This document shows, in pieces, positions 16,615 to 25,046 of a stretch of 40,177 nucleotides of DNA. The position numbers and the translations under genes are program-made. The notes below the pieces were generated by a model. It was not told the DNA's origin. It worked only from the letters and a program-made list of their open reading frames with translations, and did no database searches. Source of the DNA: a bacterium (GTDB lineage: Bacteria > Actinomycetota > Acidimicrobiia > Spongiisociales > Spongiisociaceae). The DNA lies in the NCBI GenBank assembly GCA_026710435.1, contig JAPOQZ010000235.1, forward strand, positions 1 through 40,177, given 5' to 3'. How positions within the stretch are numbered: the first letter of the stretch is position 1; every line of letters begins with the position of its first letter.

Positions 16615-17399
16615 ACGACGGCGAGGACGATCAGGGGGATCACCGCCAGCAGGAGCGACCTCTGGAGAAGCTTCCCCCTGTCCTCGACTTCCACAGCGGA
16701 GGTCCGGCGCCCGGGTCGTGAAAACCCCCGGGACTCGAGAGCCAGAGTTCTCATCTCAACGCCGATCAGTGAACTGACCAGAAGAGGCTTGAGCAGCGCG
16801 AAGAGGGTCCGGAAACGCCTCGGCAGGCTTCCCTTCGTGTCGAAGCCGCGCGACTGCTGGGCATCGAGGATCTGGCTTGCTCGGAGCCGCATCTCCGGAA
16901 GCAACTCCGCCCCGGCCAGGTACGCGTAGGCCAACTTGTGCGAGACCCCGCGCTGGATCAGGGCCGTGGCGAACACTTTCGGGTGTACGGTCGTCATCGC
17001 GGCGGTCACCGCGATGACGAAAACGGCTATGCGTGCCGCGGTCGTTCCGGCGAGGGCGAGCCCTTCGGCATTGATCGAGATGGGGCCCCAACCGACGATC
17101 GGCTCTGAGTCGTACGGGCGGACCACCCCGTGTATCACGAAGAGCGCAAACGTCATCGGGGCAATGAGCCGGAGCGATTTCAGCACTACGGAGCCGAGAC
17201 GGGACACAAGGAGGGTCAATGCCGCCCCGGCCAGAAGGGCGGCGGGAACCCGAACCGTGTCGCCTACGAATCCCGCAACCGATAGTGGAAGCACTGCAGC
17301 CAGCTTGGTGAGGGGATGAACCCGGTGGAGCCAGGTGTTCCCGACTTCGTATAGCGCGGCGACCCGCGCCGGGGACCAAGTGGTCGTGTCGGCTTCCAC
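16608..17399 (-). CDS. ECF transporter transmembrane component EcfT
   Basis: A 263-residue membrane protein with about five helices and two cytoplasmic coupling motifs of the X-R-G type: QQSRGFD and ESRGFS, which dock into the two ATPases. Family-typical elements are the HRVHPLTKL start and the RLIAPMTFALFVIHG region. The proposed start is GTG at 17399; no strong ribosome site is visible, possibly because a palindromic element lies 17 bases upstream (17416-17468). It is cotranscribed with the two ATPase genes by overlap. Confidence 0.88.
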   Translation of the reverse strand: MEADTTTWSPARVAALYEVGNTWLHRVHPLTKLAAVLPLSVAGFVGDTVRVPAALLAGAALTLLVSRLGSVVLKSLRLIAPMTFALFVIHGVVRPYDSEPIVGWGPISINAEGLALAGTTAARIAVFVIAVTAAMTTVHPKVFATALIQRGVSHKLAYAYLAGAELLPEMRLRASQILDAQQSRGFDTKGSLPRRFRTLFALLKPLLVSSLIGVEMRTLALESRGFSRPGRRTSAVEVEDRGKLLQRSLLLAVIPLIVLAVVW

Positions 17400-17415
17400 T
17401 ACCGCTGCGTCGTCC

Positions 17416-17468
17416 GAGGACGGTGCTGAACAATGACGATTGCTAGTGGATTGCTCAGCACCCTCCTA
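17416..17468. mobile_element. MITE-like palindromic element, copy 2 (53 bp, internally deleted)
   Basis: It carries AGGACGGTGCTGA at the left (one mismatch to the family end) and TCAGCACCCTCCTA at the right. Between them CAATGACGATTG directly abuts CTAGTGGATTG, so the central stem has been lost and only the two ends remain. Orientation is opposite to copies 1 and 3. It separates the S component gene from ecfT and may affect read-through or translation between them. Confidence 0.8.
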
Positions 17469-17608
17469 GTGGTCTGCACGCCGGCCGCGCCCCTCGCCGC
17501 GTTCCGCCACGACGTACCTATCCCGGTAGATCGTGGCTGGCGGAACCTGTCGGGAGAGGCGCTGCCGGTGCATACCGTGCCGCTGCTTCGGACAGTTTGC
17601 TTAGCCGG

Positions 17609-18211
17609 TTAGAACGGGACGACCTCTCTGGCAAACGGGGGCCGGTAGCGTGCCGGAACTCCCTTTATCAAGGCGAATGCCAGGAGAACCGTGAGGACCT
17701 TGTCGCCCGGTGTCGTGAGCAACTGCTGACCCAGCACCGACTCGACCATGTTTCTTCCGGACGCTACGAAGAAGCCGGTGACCGCGTCGACGCCGGACCC
17801 TGACACGCCTTCGAACACGAGAACCACGAGGGGCATGGCGGTGATGATGGTGGTAACGGTCAGGGCGACCATCAGCCAGATCACCTTGCCGGTGGAGCGG
17901 AGGAATCCATGTGCCGCCATGTACCCGGCCACGATTCCGATAGCCGCGTTGACGATCCCGAAGGGAATCGACGTCGCCTCGAGTGTCAGCCCGATCACGA
18001 GGTTCGTGAGAACCCCGGCAACTGCCGCGACCCAGGGACCTGCCAGGAAGGCCACCATGGTGGTGCCTATGGTGTCGAGGAACAAGGGCAGGTTGAGAAC
18101 CTGCGTGAAGGTCCTTCCGATAAGGTTGATCCCGATTGCGACCGGGATGAGTACCCATGCCGCGGTCGTGAAAGCTGTATTGAATCTGAGTGCGTCTTTA
18201 ATGGCCGTCAT
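17609..18211 (-). CDS. ECF transporter substrate-binding (S) component, possible nucleoside specificity
   Basis: A 200-residue integral membrane protein with six predicted helices and short loops, as in S components. The N-terminal FNTAFTTAAWVLIPVAIGIN stretch and the GPWVAAVAGVLTNLVIGL segment fit the family. I take the ATG at 18211 because GGGAGGAAG precedes it; the open frame begins earlier at 18253. It lies upstream of ecfT in the same direction, 209 bases away with the small element between. Specificity is unknown from its own sequence; the phosphorylase in the operon suggests nucleosides. Confidence 0.75.
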   Translation of the reverse strand: MTAIKDALRFNTAFTTAAWVLIPVAIGINLIGRTFTQVLNLPLFLDTIGTTMVAFLAGPWVAAVAGVLTNLVIGLTLEATSIPFGIVNAAIGIVAGYMAAHGFLRSTGKVIWLMVALTVTTIITAMPLVVLVFEGVSGSGVDAVTGFFVASGRNMVESVLGQQLLTTPGDKVLTVLLAFALIKGVPARYRPPFAREVVPF

Positions 18212-18810
18212 CAGGGCTTCCTCCCTTTGTCGGTTCCTGCCTTCAAAGATCACATTTGATCGGAGGTGGCCGTTGTCGGAGACACACGCATCATTTTTGA
18301 AATACCCTTGGACTCCTCCTGTCTTGATGAAGGATCCAACGGCTTGATGTCCTACTCCTAGACAACGAGTCGTGTCTGTGATGCATGTCTCTCAACGTTT
18401 GTGAGCAACGATGTATGTAGCGTTGTGAAAGGGTGCGCGAAACGGTACTCACTATGGGGAAACGGTGACCGCGTCGGTGGCGACCCATAGTGCGGCCAGC
18501 GGGTGATACCTTCCGAACGCCTCGCGGTCTTGAAGATGACGGCTGCCGATTCCGCCTGTCCGCACGCCCCTTACGGACCGAACGGCAAGAGTTGTAAGTT
18601 TGGCCACCCGGCGACCGTTTCACGTAGCCTCCATCGAGCCCGGCGGGCACGCTTATTGTCGCGGTCCCTTCTCAAGGAATGGCCGGGACCGACCTCTCTC
18701 GGAGAGGCCACACGGCCCAGACACCGATCGAGCGACTCAAGCCATCCGGCCCTCGGTAGGGCCTCGCCCCGCCGGTCGTTGCCAGGCGTGCAATGGCCCG
18801 CCCGCGCGAG
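18212..18810. other. Intergenic leader with inverted repeats upstream of the S component
   Basis: No gene is supported in these 600 bases. A nine-pair perfect inverted repeat CACTATGGG (18450-18458) / CCCATAGTG (18484-18492) encloses a smaller ACCG-CGT-CGGT hairpin. Closer to the S gene, CAACG/CGTTG arms surround 18406-18425, and there are two direct copies of CATCAAG on the minus strand. These could be a structured leader or operators controlling the ECF operon. I do not recognise a known riboswitch class. Confidence 0.35.
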
Positions 18811-19941
18811 CTATCGACCCCGCCGTATTGCTGTCTCCATCTGGCTGGCCACTACTTCCGCTTCGCCCGGCATCAGGGTCATAGGATCGATCACGATGGC
18901 GTCCCCGTCGGCGCGCATGGCAATGGAGGGCTCGCCGACCCGGAGTCGATCGATGATATGGCGGGCGGGTGGTGTCCGGGTTGAGTCGAAGGTCACGTAG
19001 GCTCGTGCCACCGCGGCCGGTGCAGCGGCGTGGCCCTTCGAACCGACCTCGGCCGTCACCCCGTCGAGGCTGTTGAGTACGGCGGCGATCCGCTCCAGGT
19101 CCTCCCTCCATCGGGCCAACTCCCGCTCCTCGTCCGCGGCAAGGAATATCTCGAGGGCGGCGAGGAGCCCTACGATCTCCTCTTTCCCTACCTTCATGCC
19201 GCGGCCGATCGCCGTGTGCGGGTTTGCGTTGAGACGGACTGCCTCCACGAAGTCGGATTGCCCGAGGACCAGTCCGGTGCTCTGAGGCCCCCTGATGGCC
19301 TTGCCGCCGCTGAAAACGACCGCAGTAGCCCCCAGGTCGAGTAGGGAGGTGAGGTTGGATCTGGGCGGGAGTTGCGCGGCGGCGTCGACGATAACCGGTA
19401 TGCCGCGCTCTGTAGCGGCAGGAGCCAACTCGGCCAGATCCTGCTTGGACTGCAGGCCGTAGAACAACACCACGCCGGCTGTACGTGGGCCGATGGCGGC
19501 CACCATGTCGGCGATGGTCACCCCCGTTGGGCTACCCACCTTGACCAGCTTGCCACCTACCGACTCGATGCCCTGATGGACGAACACATGGGGGTCTACA
19601 AGGCTGATCACGAACTCGTCCGGAAATGCCCCGGTATGCGGCAGGCTTGCGACCCTCGTCGCGTCTCCCCTGGTCATGCAGGCGGCGGCGCACATCGCCA
19701 CGCCACTGGAGGCGCCGCAGGAAATGAAGGCGGCTTCGACACCGATCATCTTGGCCGCTCTCTTGCCGGCCTCCCGGTTCAGAGCGGTCAGGTCGATGAA
19801 GGATCGGGCTGCGGCTGCCATGGCTTCGACCACCTCTTTGGGCATGACGCTTCCGCCCAGCGTGGTGGAGTTCCCCGACGCGTTGATGAACGGTCGCAGA
19901 CCGAGGAGCCTCCGGTAGGGATCGTTGTCGTGTCTATCCAT
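18811..19941 (-). CDS. SelA-like PLP-dependent enzyme (DgaE/selenocysteine-synthase-related)
   Basis: A 376-residue fold-type I PLP enzyme. The PLP Lys is K214 in FSGGKAIRGPQ and the cofactor-nitrogen Asp is D186 in VIVDAAAQLPP. N-terminal INASGNSTTLGGSVMP and the FISCGASSGVAM block fit the SelA-like group. It is shorter than true SelA (about 450 residues), and no selenium genes are nearby. Relatives act as D-glucosaminate-6-phosphate ammonia lyase or on other amino acids. It is divergent from the peptide importer and its D-aminoacylase, so a role in D-amino-acid or amino-sugar catabolism is plausible. A GAAGAGGA ribosome site precedes the ATG. Confidence 0.82.
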   Translation of the reverse strand: MDRHDNDPYRRLLGLRPFINASGNSTTLGGSVMPKEVVEAMAAAARSFIDLTALNREAGKRAAKMIGVEAAFISCGASSGVAMCAAACMTRGDATRVASLPHTGAFPDEFVISLVDPHVFVHQGIESVGGKLVKVGSPTGVTIADMVAAIGPRTAGVVLFYGLQSKQDLAELAPAATERGIPVIVDAAAQLPPRSNLTSLLDLGATAVVFSGGKAIRGPQSTGLVLGQSDFVEAVRLNANPHTAIGRGMKVGKEEIVGLLAALEIFLAADEERELARWREDLERIAAVLNSLDGVTAEVGSKGHAAAPAAVARAYVTFDSTRTPPARHIIDRLRVGEPSIAMRADGDAIVIDPMTLMPGEAEVVASQMETAIRRGR

Positions 19942-20040
19942 GGTCGTCCTCTTCGCCTGCCCGCACTCTCACCACCATACCGAGATGGACGGTTCCACCC
20001 GCCGGGAGCGGATTAGCCAAACAAAAGCCCCGAAAACCGG

Positions 20041-20070
20041 TTGACGGCCGATTTTGCGGACCCCTAGAGT
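20041..20070 (+). promoter_or_regulatory. Promoter candidate for the peptide-importer operon
   Basis: TTGACG (20041-20046), 18-base spacer, TAGAGT (20065-20070). It would give a leader of about 140 bases before the substrate-binding protein start at 20215. It lies in the divergent region shared with the SelA-like gene. Confidence 0.45.
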
Positions 20071-20214
20071 CAGAAGCAGGCAGTGCCCGGCCTTAAGGGA
20101 GGTGTTGAGGAGACTCACGTCGAACGCACTCCAGTTCACCTGCGCCCGTGGCCCGGGCACGCCGAGCATCAGCCGCGGTGGGTAGGTCGATTGGGGGATC
20201 CGGGAGGAGAATCC

Positions 20215-21966
20215 ATGGCCAGCAGAAGCGAAGAGACGCGACCGGAGAGCCGCGAGGACGGTTCGTCACCTGTGAATCGACGGACGTTCCTGAAGTGGAT
20301 GGGCTACGGCGGGTCCCTGGTAGCGGCAGGTTCGCTGGCGGCGGCGTGCGGTGAGGACGCTCCGGCGCCAGATACCGCGGCACCCACGACGGCGGCACCG
20401 ACAACGGCGGGGCCCACAACCACCGCGGCCATGGCGGCCGAGACCACGACGGCCCTTACCGAGGCGTCGACCACGACCGTCACGGTCGCTCCCGGCACCA
20501 CCGCCCCCCCACCGCCGCCTGAACCTGAGTTGCCGCCCCAGAACATCAGGCTGGGTATCGACGGGTCGATACAGAACTTCGACTACCACAAGCAGTTCAA
20601 CCTCACGGACGCGTGGGCTCCGTCGCAGATCTTCCGCGGCCTGTCGGATCTCGATCCGGTGACCTACCGGCACGTTCCCGAGCAGGCGATGAGTTGGGAG
20701 TCCAGCGACGACTTCATGGAGTGGACCTTCAACGTCAGGCGCGGAATCTACTTCCACAACGGACGGGAGATGACCGCCGACGATGTCATCTTCAGCACGC
20801 TGCGCGTTCTGAACCCCGAGACTGGCTCGGCGTACCGTGCCTCCTTCGTGGATGCGGAGACCGACGAAAGCCTCTTCAAGACGATGGAGGCTGCTGATTC
20901 GCACACGATCCATATCACGCTCCATCAGCCGCACCCTCGCCTCGAGGAACTCTTCTTCGTGCATGTGAACGCGATCATGCCGCAGGAGGCGATTGCCGAC
21001 ATGAACACCAACCCGGTGGGTTCGGGACCCTTCCGCTTCAAGGAGCACATCCCGGATGTGGTGACGATCCTGGAGAAGAACACCAACTACTGGGAGGACG
21101 ATCTGCCGATCCTCGACGAGATTCGCATGATCCCCATCCCGGACGAGACGAGCCGCCTGGCGGCGCTGCGCGCCGGGGAGGTCGACTGGATCCGGAATCC
21201 TCCGAGGGTGGAGATCCCTGCCCTGCAGGCCGACGAGTCCATCAACGTCCAGGTACTCCCCTCCACGTGGGTGGACTGGTTCCGGATCAGCCCGAGGTAT
21301 CCCCCGCTCGACAACCCGAACGTGCGGCGAGCCATCGCCATGTCCATCAACAGGGACGCTGCCAACGAGCGGGCGTTGTTCGGCTTGGGTGCGCCGGCCT
21401 ACACGAACGTGCCGCCGCTGTCGAATGTCCCGCTCAACATCACCCCACCGCCCTACGACCCGGAAGGGGCGCGGGCGATCCTGGAGGCGGAGGGCGTACT
21501 CGGCTTCGATCTCGAGTTGACTGCGCACGACGTGGCGCACATCAAGAAGGTCGCCGAGTCGGTGGCCGCCGACCTGCAGGCGGTCGGGATCAACGCCACG
21601 GTCGCCGCATTGGAGGAGGGGTTCTGGGCCAACCGCTGGTCACAGCAGGACTGGCAGATGGCCAACAGCGCCTCGATCAGCTTCATGGATCCCGGGCCCC
21701 GTTCACGATTCATCGGGGAAGGCGACGTTACGGGTTACACCGACCCCGAGATCTCGGCATGGATCTCGGAGGCCGGCGCAGTTGCGGACGTTGACAAGCG
21801 TGGTGAGCTCTACTCGATGGCTTGGAACAAGTACCTCAACGAGGGTGCGACCTTCATCGCCATCGTGGCGGCGCCGTACGCGGTCGCCATGTCCAACAAG
21901 GTCAAGGGCTTCCCGATGTTCCCCGAACAGCAGCAGCGCTGGGAAACAGCCTGGCTGGAGGCATAG
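20215..21966 (+). CDS. Peptide ABC transporter substrate-binding lipoprotein (SBP family 5)
   Basis: A 583-residue extracellular binding protein. It starts at 20215 after GGGAGGAG rather than at the first codon of the open frame (20083). A twin-arginine motif (NRRTFLKW, about 22-29) leads into a hydrophobic stretch and a lipobox ending LAAAC, so it is probably Tat-exported and lipid-anchored. A Thr/Ala/Pro-rich linker of about 60 residues follows. The mature part has family-5 hallmarks: an early WTFNVRRGIYFHNG block, NPVGSGPFRF, and NPNVRRAIAMSINRD. Ligands in this family are oligopeptides, dipeptides, nickel or opines. The operon partner, a D-aminoacylase, suggests peptides or acylated D-amino acids. 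Confidence 0.9.
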   Translation: MASRSEETRPESREDGSSPVNRRTFLKWMGYGGSLVAAGSLAAACGEDAPAPDTAAPTTAAPTTAGPTTTAAMAAETTTALTEASTTTVTVAPGTTAPPPPPEPELPPQNIRLGIDGSIQNFDYHKQFNLTDAWAPSQIFRGLSDLDPVTYRHVPEQAMSWESSDDFMEWTFNVRRGIYFHNGREMTADDVIFSTLRVLNPETGSAYRASFVDAETDESLFKTMEAADSHTIHITLHQPHPRLEELFFVHVNAIMPQEAIADMNTNPVGSGPFRFKEHIPDVVTILEKNTNYWEDDLPILDEIRMIPIPDETSRLAALRAGEVDWIRNPPRVEIPALQADESINVQVLPSTWVDWFRISPRYPPLDNPNVRRAIAMSINRDAANERALFGLGAPAYTNVPPLSNVPLNITPPPYDPEGARAILEAEGVLGFDLELTAHDVAHIKKVAESVAADLQAVGINATVAALEEGFWANRWSQQDWQMANSASISFMDPGPRSRFIGEGDVTGYTDPEISAWISEAGAVADVDKRGELYSMAWNKYLNEGATFIAIVAAPYAVAMSNKVKGFPMFPEQQQRWETAWLEA

Positions 21967-22069
21967 GGGACGTCCACAGAACCTCTGCCGCCGCTCGTCG
22001 ACCGGTAATCGTGCCGTCGGGCGGCGGACGGATGTCATGTTCAGGTCGCAGTCCGGTCGTGGATGAGGC

Positions 22070-23026
22070 GTGGGCTCCTACATAGTCCGCCGGCTGGCGT
22101 GGGCGCTTGTGGTCACGGTCGGGGTGACCACGCTCGTCTTCTTCCTGATCCGGGCGATCGGTGGTGATCCAGCCCTGATCAGGTACGGCGAGATGGCCCG
22201 GGAACATCCGGAGTTGGCAGAGGAGTTCCGGCGTCAACACGGTCTGGACAAGCCCTTGGTCGAGCAGTACTGGGTGTTCGTGACCAGCGCGGCCAAAGGC
22301 GACTTGGGTAACTCGCTCTACTCCGGCCAGCCCGCCTTCGAGATCCTCAGACGGGGCCTCCGAGTGACGGTCCCACTGGCCATCATGTCGTTGGCGTTCA
22401 CCGTCTTGATCGGGATGTCGCTGGGCATGACCGGCGCCTTCAACCATCGAACCTGGCTCGACGGCGTCTCCTCGGTCGTCTCGTTGGTGGGTGTCGCCCT
22501 GCCCAGCTTCTACCTGGCCATGCTGCTCCTGTTGGGAGGGGGACTATGGCTCGGCTGGTTTCCGATCATCGGCAGCCTCGGAATAGACCCGCTCGGCGAT
22601 CCGTTGGGGACCGCCCACAGCCTGTTCCTTCCGTCACTGGCGGTGGCCATGTACAGCGCGGCAGCCGTCAGCCGCATGCTCCGGTCCAGCACGCTGGAGG
22701 AACTCCGGAGGCCCTACGTGCTGGTAGCCCGGGCCAAGGGTCTTCCGTCCAGCGTGGTCAACACCCGCCACGCGTTGCGAAACGCCCTCATCCCCACCGT
22801 CACCATCATCGGTCTCCATGTGGCGGACCTGATCTCGGGCCTGATATTCGTGGAGGTGGTTTTCACTCTTCCGGGGGTGGGACGGCTGTTCCTCGAAGCC
22901 GTGTCGTCGCGCGACTACATCGTGATCCAGGCGGCGGTTTTCTTCTTCGCCATCTCGTTCTCCCTTGTGAACCTGGTCACCGATCTGCTCTACCCGGTTC
23001 TCAACCCCAAGGTGAGGCTCGAGTGA
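22070..23026 (+). CDS. Peptide ABC transporter permease, DppB type
   Basis: A 318-residue inner-membrane permease with six helices. Typical features are the YIVRRLAWALVVTVGVTTLV start, the IRAIGGDPA segment, and the coupling-helix EAA region RRPYVLVARAKGLPSS followed by RHALRNALIP. The start is GTG at 22070. The stop overlaps the GTG start of the second permease (GTGA at 23023), showing coupled translation. It forms the channel with the DppC-type protein. Confidence 0.92.
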   Translation: MGSYIVRRLAWALVVTVGVTTLVFFLIRAIGGDPALIRYGEMAREHPELAEEFRRQHGLDKPLVEQYWVFVTSAAKGDLGNSLYSGQPAFEILRRGLRVTVPLAIMSLAFTVLIGMSLGMTGAFNHRTWLDGVSSVVSLVGVALPSFYLAMLLLLGGGLWLGWFPIIGSLGIDPLGDPLGTAHSLFLPSLAVAMYSAAAVSRMLRSSTLEELRRPYVLVARAKGLPSSVVNTRHALRNALIPTVTIIGLHVADLISGLIFVEVVFTLPGVGRLFLEAVSSRDYIVIQAAVFFFAISFSLVNLVTDLLYPVLNPKVRLE

Positions 23027-23931
23027 CCGGAACAGGGAACGAGCAGGTGGCCGCGCGGGAGGTATCGATCGTCCGCACGACCAGGCGGGCGAGAGCCCGA
23101 AGGGTGCTCTCCACGATCCTTCAGACTCGGCGGGCTCTGGTCGGCCTCATCCTGGTCCTGAGCATGGTGTTCGTGTCCGTCTTCGCGCCGATCCTCGCGC
23201 CCTACGATCCTGTGATTCCCGACCATGGTCCGCAGTTTGCGCCGCCCGGTTGGGACTTCCCCTTCGGCACCGACGACTTCGGGCGTGACATGTTGAGCCG
23301 GGTGATCTGGGGTGGGAGGAAGGCCCTGGTCATCTCGGTGGCCGCGGTGTTGCTGGCCGTGGTGGCCGGAGGCGTCCTCGGTCTGGTGGCGGGGTTCGTC
23401 GGGCGCAAGGTCGATCAGTTGATAATGAGGTTGGTAGACATCCTGCAGGCAATTCCCTGGCTGGTGCTGGCGCTCATGGTCGTAGCCTTCCTGGGTCCGG
23501 GCGTGTGGAATGTGATCATCGCCATTGCGCTGCCCGGCGTACCCGGATATGCCCGCCTGGTCAGGAGTGCGGTCCTCGAAGTGCGGGAACAGGACTATGT
23601 GACCGCCGCCCGTGCCATCGGCGACGGTCCCGTGTCCATCATGTTTCGACAGGTCCTTGCCAATAGCTTCGTTCCGGTTCTGGTGGTCATGACCCTCGGA
23701 TTCGGCGGCACGCTCATCGCCGAGGCCGGCCTGAGTTTCGTGGGGCTCGGTACGCAGCCGCCGGAGCCGAGTTGGGGCAGGATGCTGAGCGAGTCCCGGT
23801 CGTTCATCTCGGTGGCGCCGTGGACTGTGGTCTTCCCCGGACTTGCAATCAGCTGGGGGGTGATCGGGTTCAACATACTGGGCGACGGATTGAGAGATGC
23901 CCTCGATCCCCGCATGCGGGACATCAGGTGA
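23023..23931 (+). CDS. Peptide ABC transporter permease, DppC type
   Basis: A 302-residue permease starting at GTG 23023. It has an N-terminal cytoplasmic Arg-rich segment, then the first helix and the periplasmic FPFGTDDFGRDMLSR motif typical of DppC/OppC. The EAA loop REQDYVTAARAIGDG is intact, and the end LGDGLRDALDPRMRD is family-typical. The upstream part of the longer open frame (22546-23022) overlies dppB and is not coding. Confidence 0.92.
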   Translation: MTGTGNEQVAAREVSIVRTTRRARARRVLSTILQTRRALVGLILVLSMVFVSVFAPILAPYDPVIPDHGPQFAPPGWDFPFGTDDFGRDMLSRVIWGGRKALVISVAAVLLAVVAGGVLGLVAGFVGRKVDQLIMRLVDILQAIPWLVLALMVVAFLGPGVWNVIIAIALPGVPGYARLVRSAVLEVREQDYVTAARAIGDGPVSIMFRQVLANSFVPVLVVMTLGFGGTLIAEAGLSFVGLGTQPPEPSWGRMLSESRSFISVAPWTVVFPGLAISWGVIGFNILGDGLRDALDPRMRDIR

Positions 23932-23938
23932 AGTTGGT

Positions 23939-25006
23939 ATGACCTCGACGAGCGGAGCGGTGGACGGCGGGACGGTTCTGAGCGTCGAGGATCTGCGGGT
24001 CTACTTCTACACACGCAGCGGCGTGGTGCGCGCCGTCGACGGCATAGACCTCGACATAGCGAAGGGTGAGGCGGTCGGGCTCGTCGGCGAGTCCGGGTCC
24101 GGAAAGAGCCAGACGGCGCTGGCCGTCATGGGTCTGACAACCGCACCCGGACGGGTCGAGTCCGGTCGGATCGTTTTCAACGGTGTGGACCTGCGCCGCC
24201 AATCCGCCGAGGCGATCCGCAACATCCGGGGTCGGGATATCGCCATGATCTTCCAGGACCCGATGAGCAGCCTCAATCCCGTCCTGCGGGTGGGCGAGCA
24301 GGTGGCGGACGGGATGAGGGTCCACCTGCCAGGCCGTAGGAGGATCGTCGTAGTGCTCGACGAGTTACTGGCGCTGCACCGGCTTCGCCGGATGACCAGG
24401 AAGATCAAGGCCCGGGTCGTCGAACTGTTCCGCAGGGTTCGCATACCGGGTGCGGGGCGCCGTGTCAGGAGCTTTCCCCACGAGTTCAGCGGTGGTCTCC
24501 GCCAGAGGGTGATGATCGCCGCCGGCCTGGCATGGAGCCCGTCGCTGCTGATCGCCGACGAACCCACCACCGCCCTCGACGTGACCATCGAGGCGCAGGT
24601 GCTCGAGCTCATAGCGGAGTTACAGCGGGAGATGCAGATGGGCCTGCTGCTGATCACCCACGACATAGGGCTGGTGGCCGAGAATTGCGATCGGGTCTAT
24701 GTCATGTACGCCGGCCGGATCGTCGAGGAGGCACGAGTCCGGGACCTGTTCACCAACCCGCGGCATCCATACACGCAGGGCCTGCTGGCCTCGACGCCGG
24801 ACCTTGATGACAACCGCGAGTGGCTGGTCACGATGGAGGGCGCCATGCCGGACTTGACCGAGCCTTTCGCAGGGTGTGCCTTCTACGATCGTTGCCCGCA
24901 CCGGCTCGATCCTCGCTGTGCCACGGAGCGCCCACCGCTGCGGGAGGTCGGCGCGCACCACCGGGTGGCTTGCTTCTACGACACTCCGGAGGCGGCGAGT
25001 GTGTGA
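23939..25006 (+). CDS. Peptide ABC transporter ATPase, DppD type
   Basis: A 355-residue ATPase with Walker A VGESGSGKSQTA, Q-loop IFQDPMSSLNPVL, signature FSGGLRQRV, Walker B LLIADEPTTALDV and switch ITHD. The C-terminal oligopeptide-transporter domain carries a CAFYDRCPHR cysteine cluster. Compared with usual DppD there is a basic insertion of about 30 residues between the Q-loop and the signature (GRRRIVVVLDELLALHRLRR). The start at ATG 23939 is seven bases after the permease stop; the earlier frame start lies inside dppC. Confidence 0.92.
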   Translation: MTSTSGAVDGGTVLSVEDLRVYFYTRSGVVRAVDGIDLDIAKGEAVGLVGESGSGKSQTALAVMGLTTAPGRVESGRIVFNGVDLRRQSAEAIRNIRGRDIAMIFQDPMSSLNPVLRVGEQVADGMRVHLPGRRRIVVVLDELLALHRLRRMTRKIKARVVELFRRVRIPGAGRRVRSFPHEFSGGLRQRVMIAAGLAWSPSLLIADEPTTALDVTIEAQVLELIAELQREMQMGLLLITHDIGLVAENCDRVYVMYAGRIVEEARVRDLFTNPRHPYTQGLLASTPDLDDNREWLVTMEGAMPDLTEPFAGCAFYDRCPHRLDPRCATERPPLREVGAHHRVACFYDTPEAASV

Positions 25007-25046
25007 GGGTCGGCACGTGGCCGGTTGGCGGAGCGAGGTGTAACTC

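Noticed and set aside
20266..21540. 424-codon minus-strand open frame
   Set aside because: Antisense to the substrate-binding lipoprotein; Arg/Gly/His-rich with no family signal.
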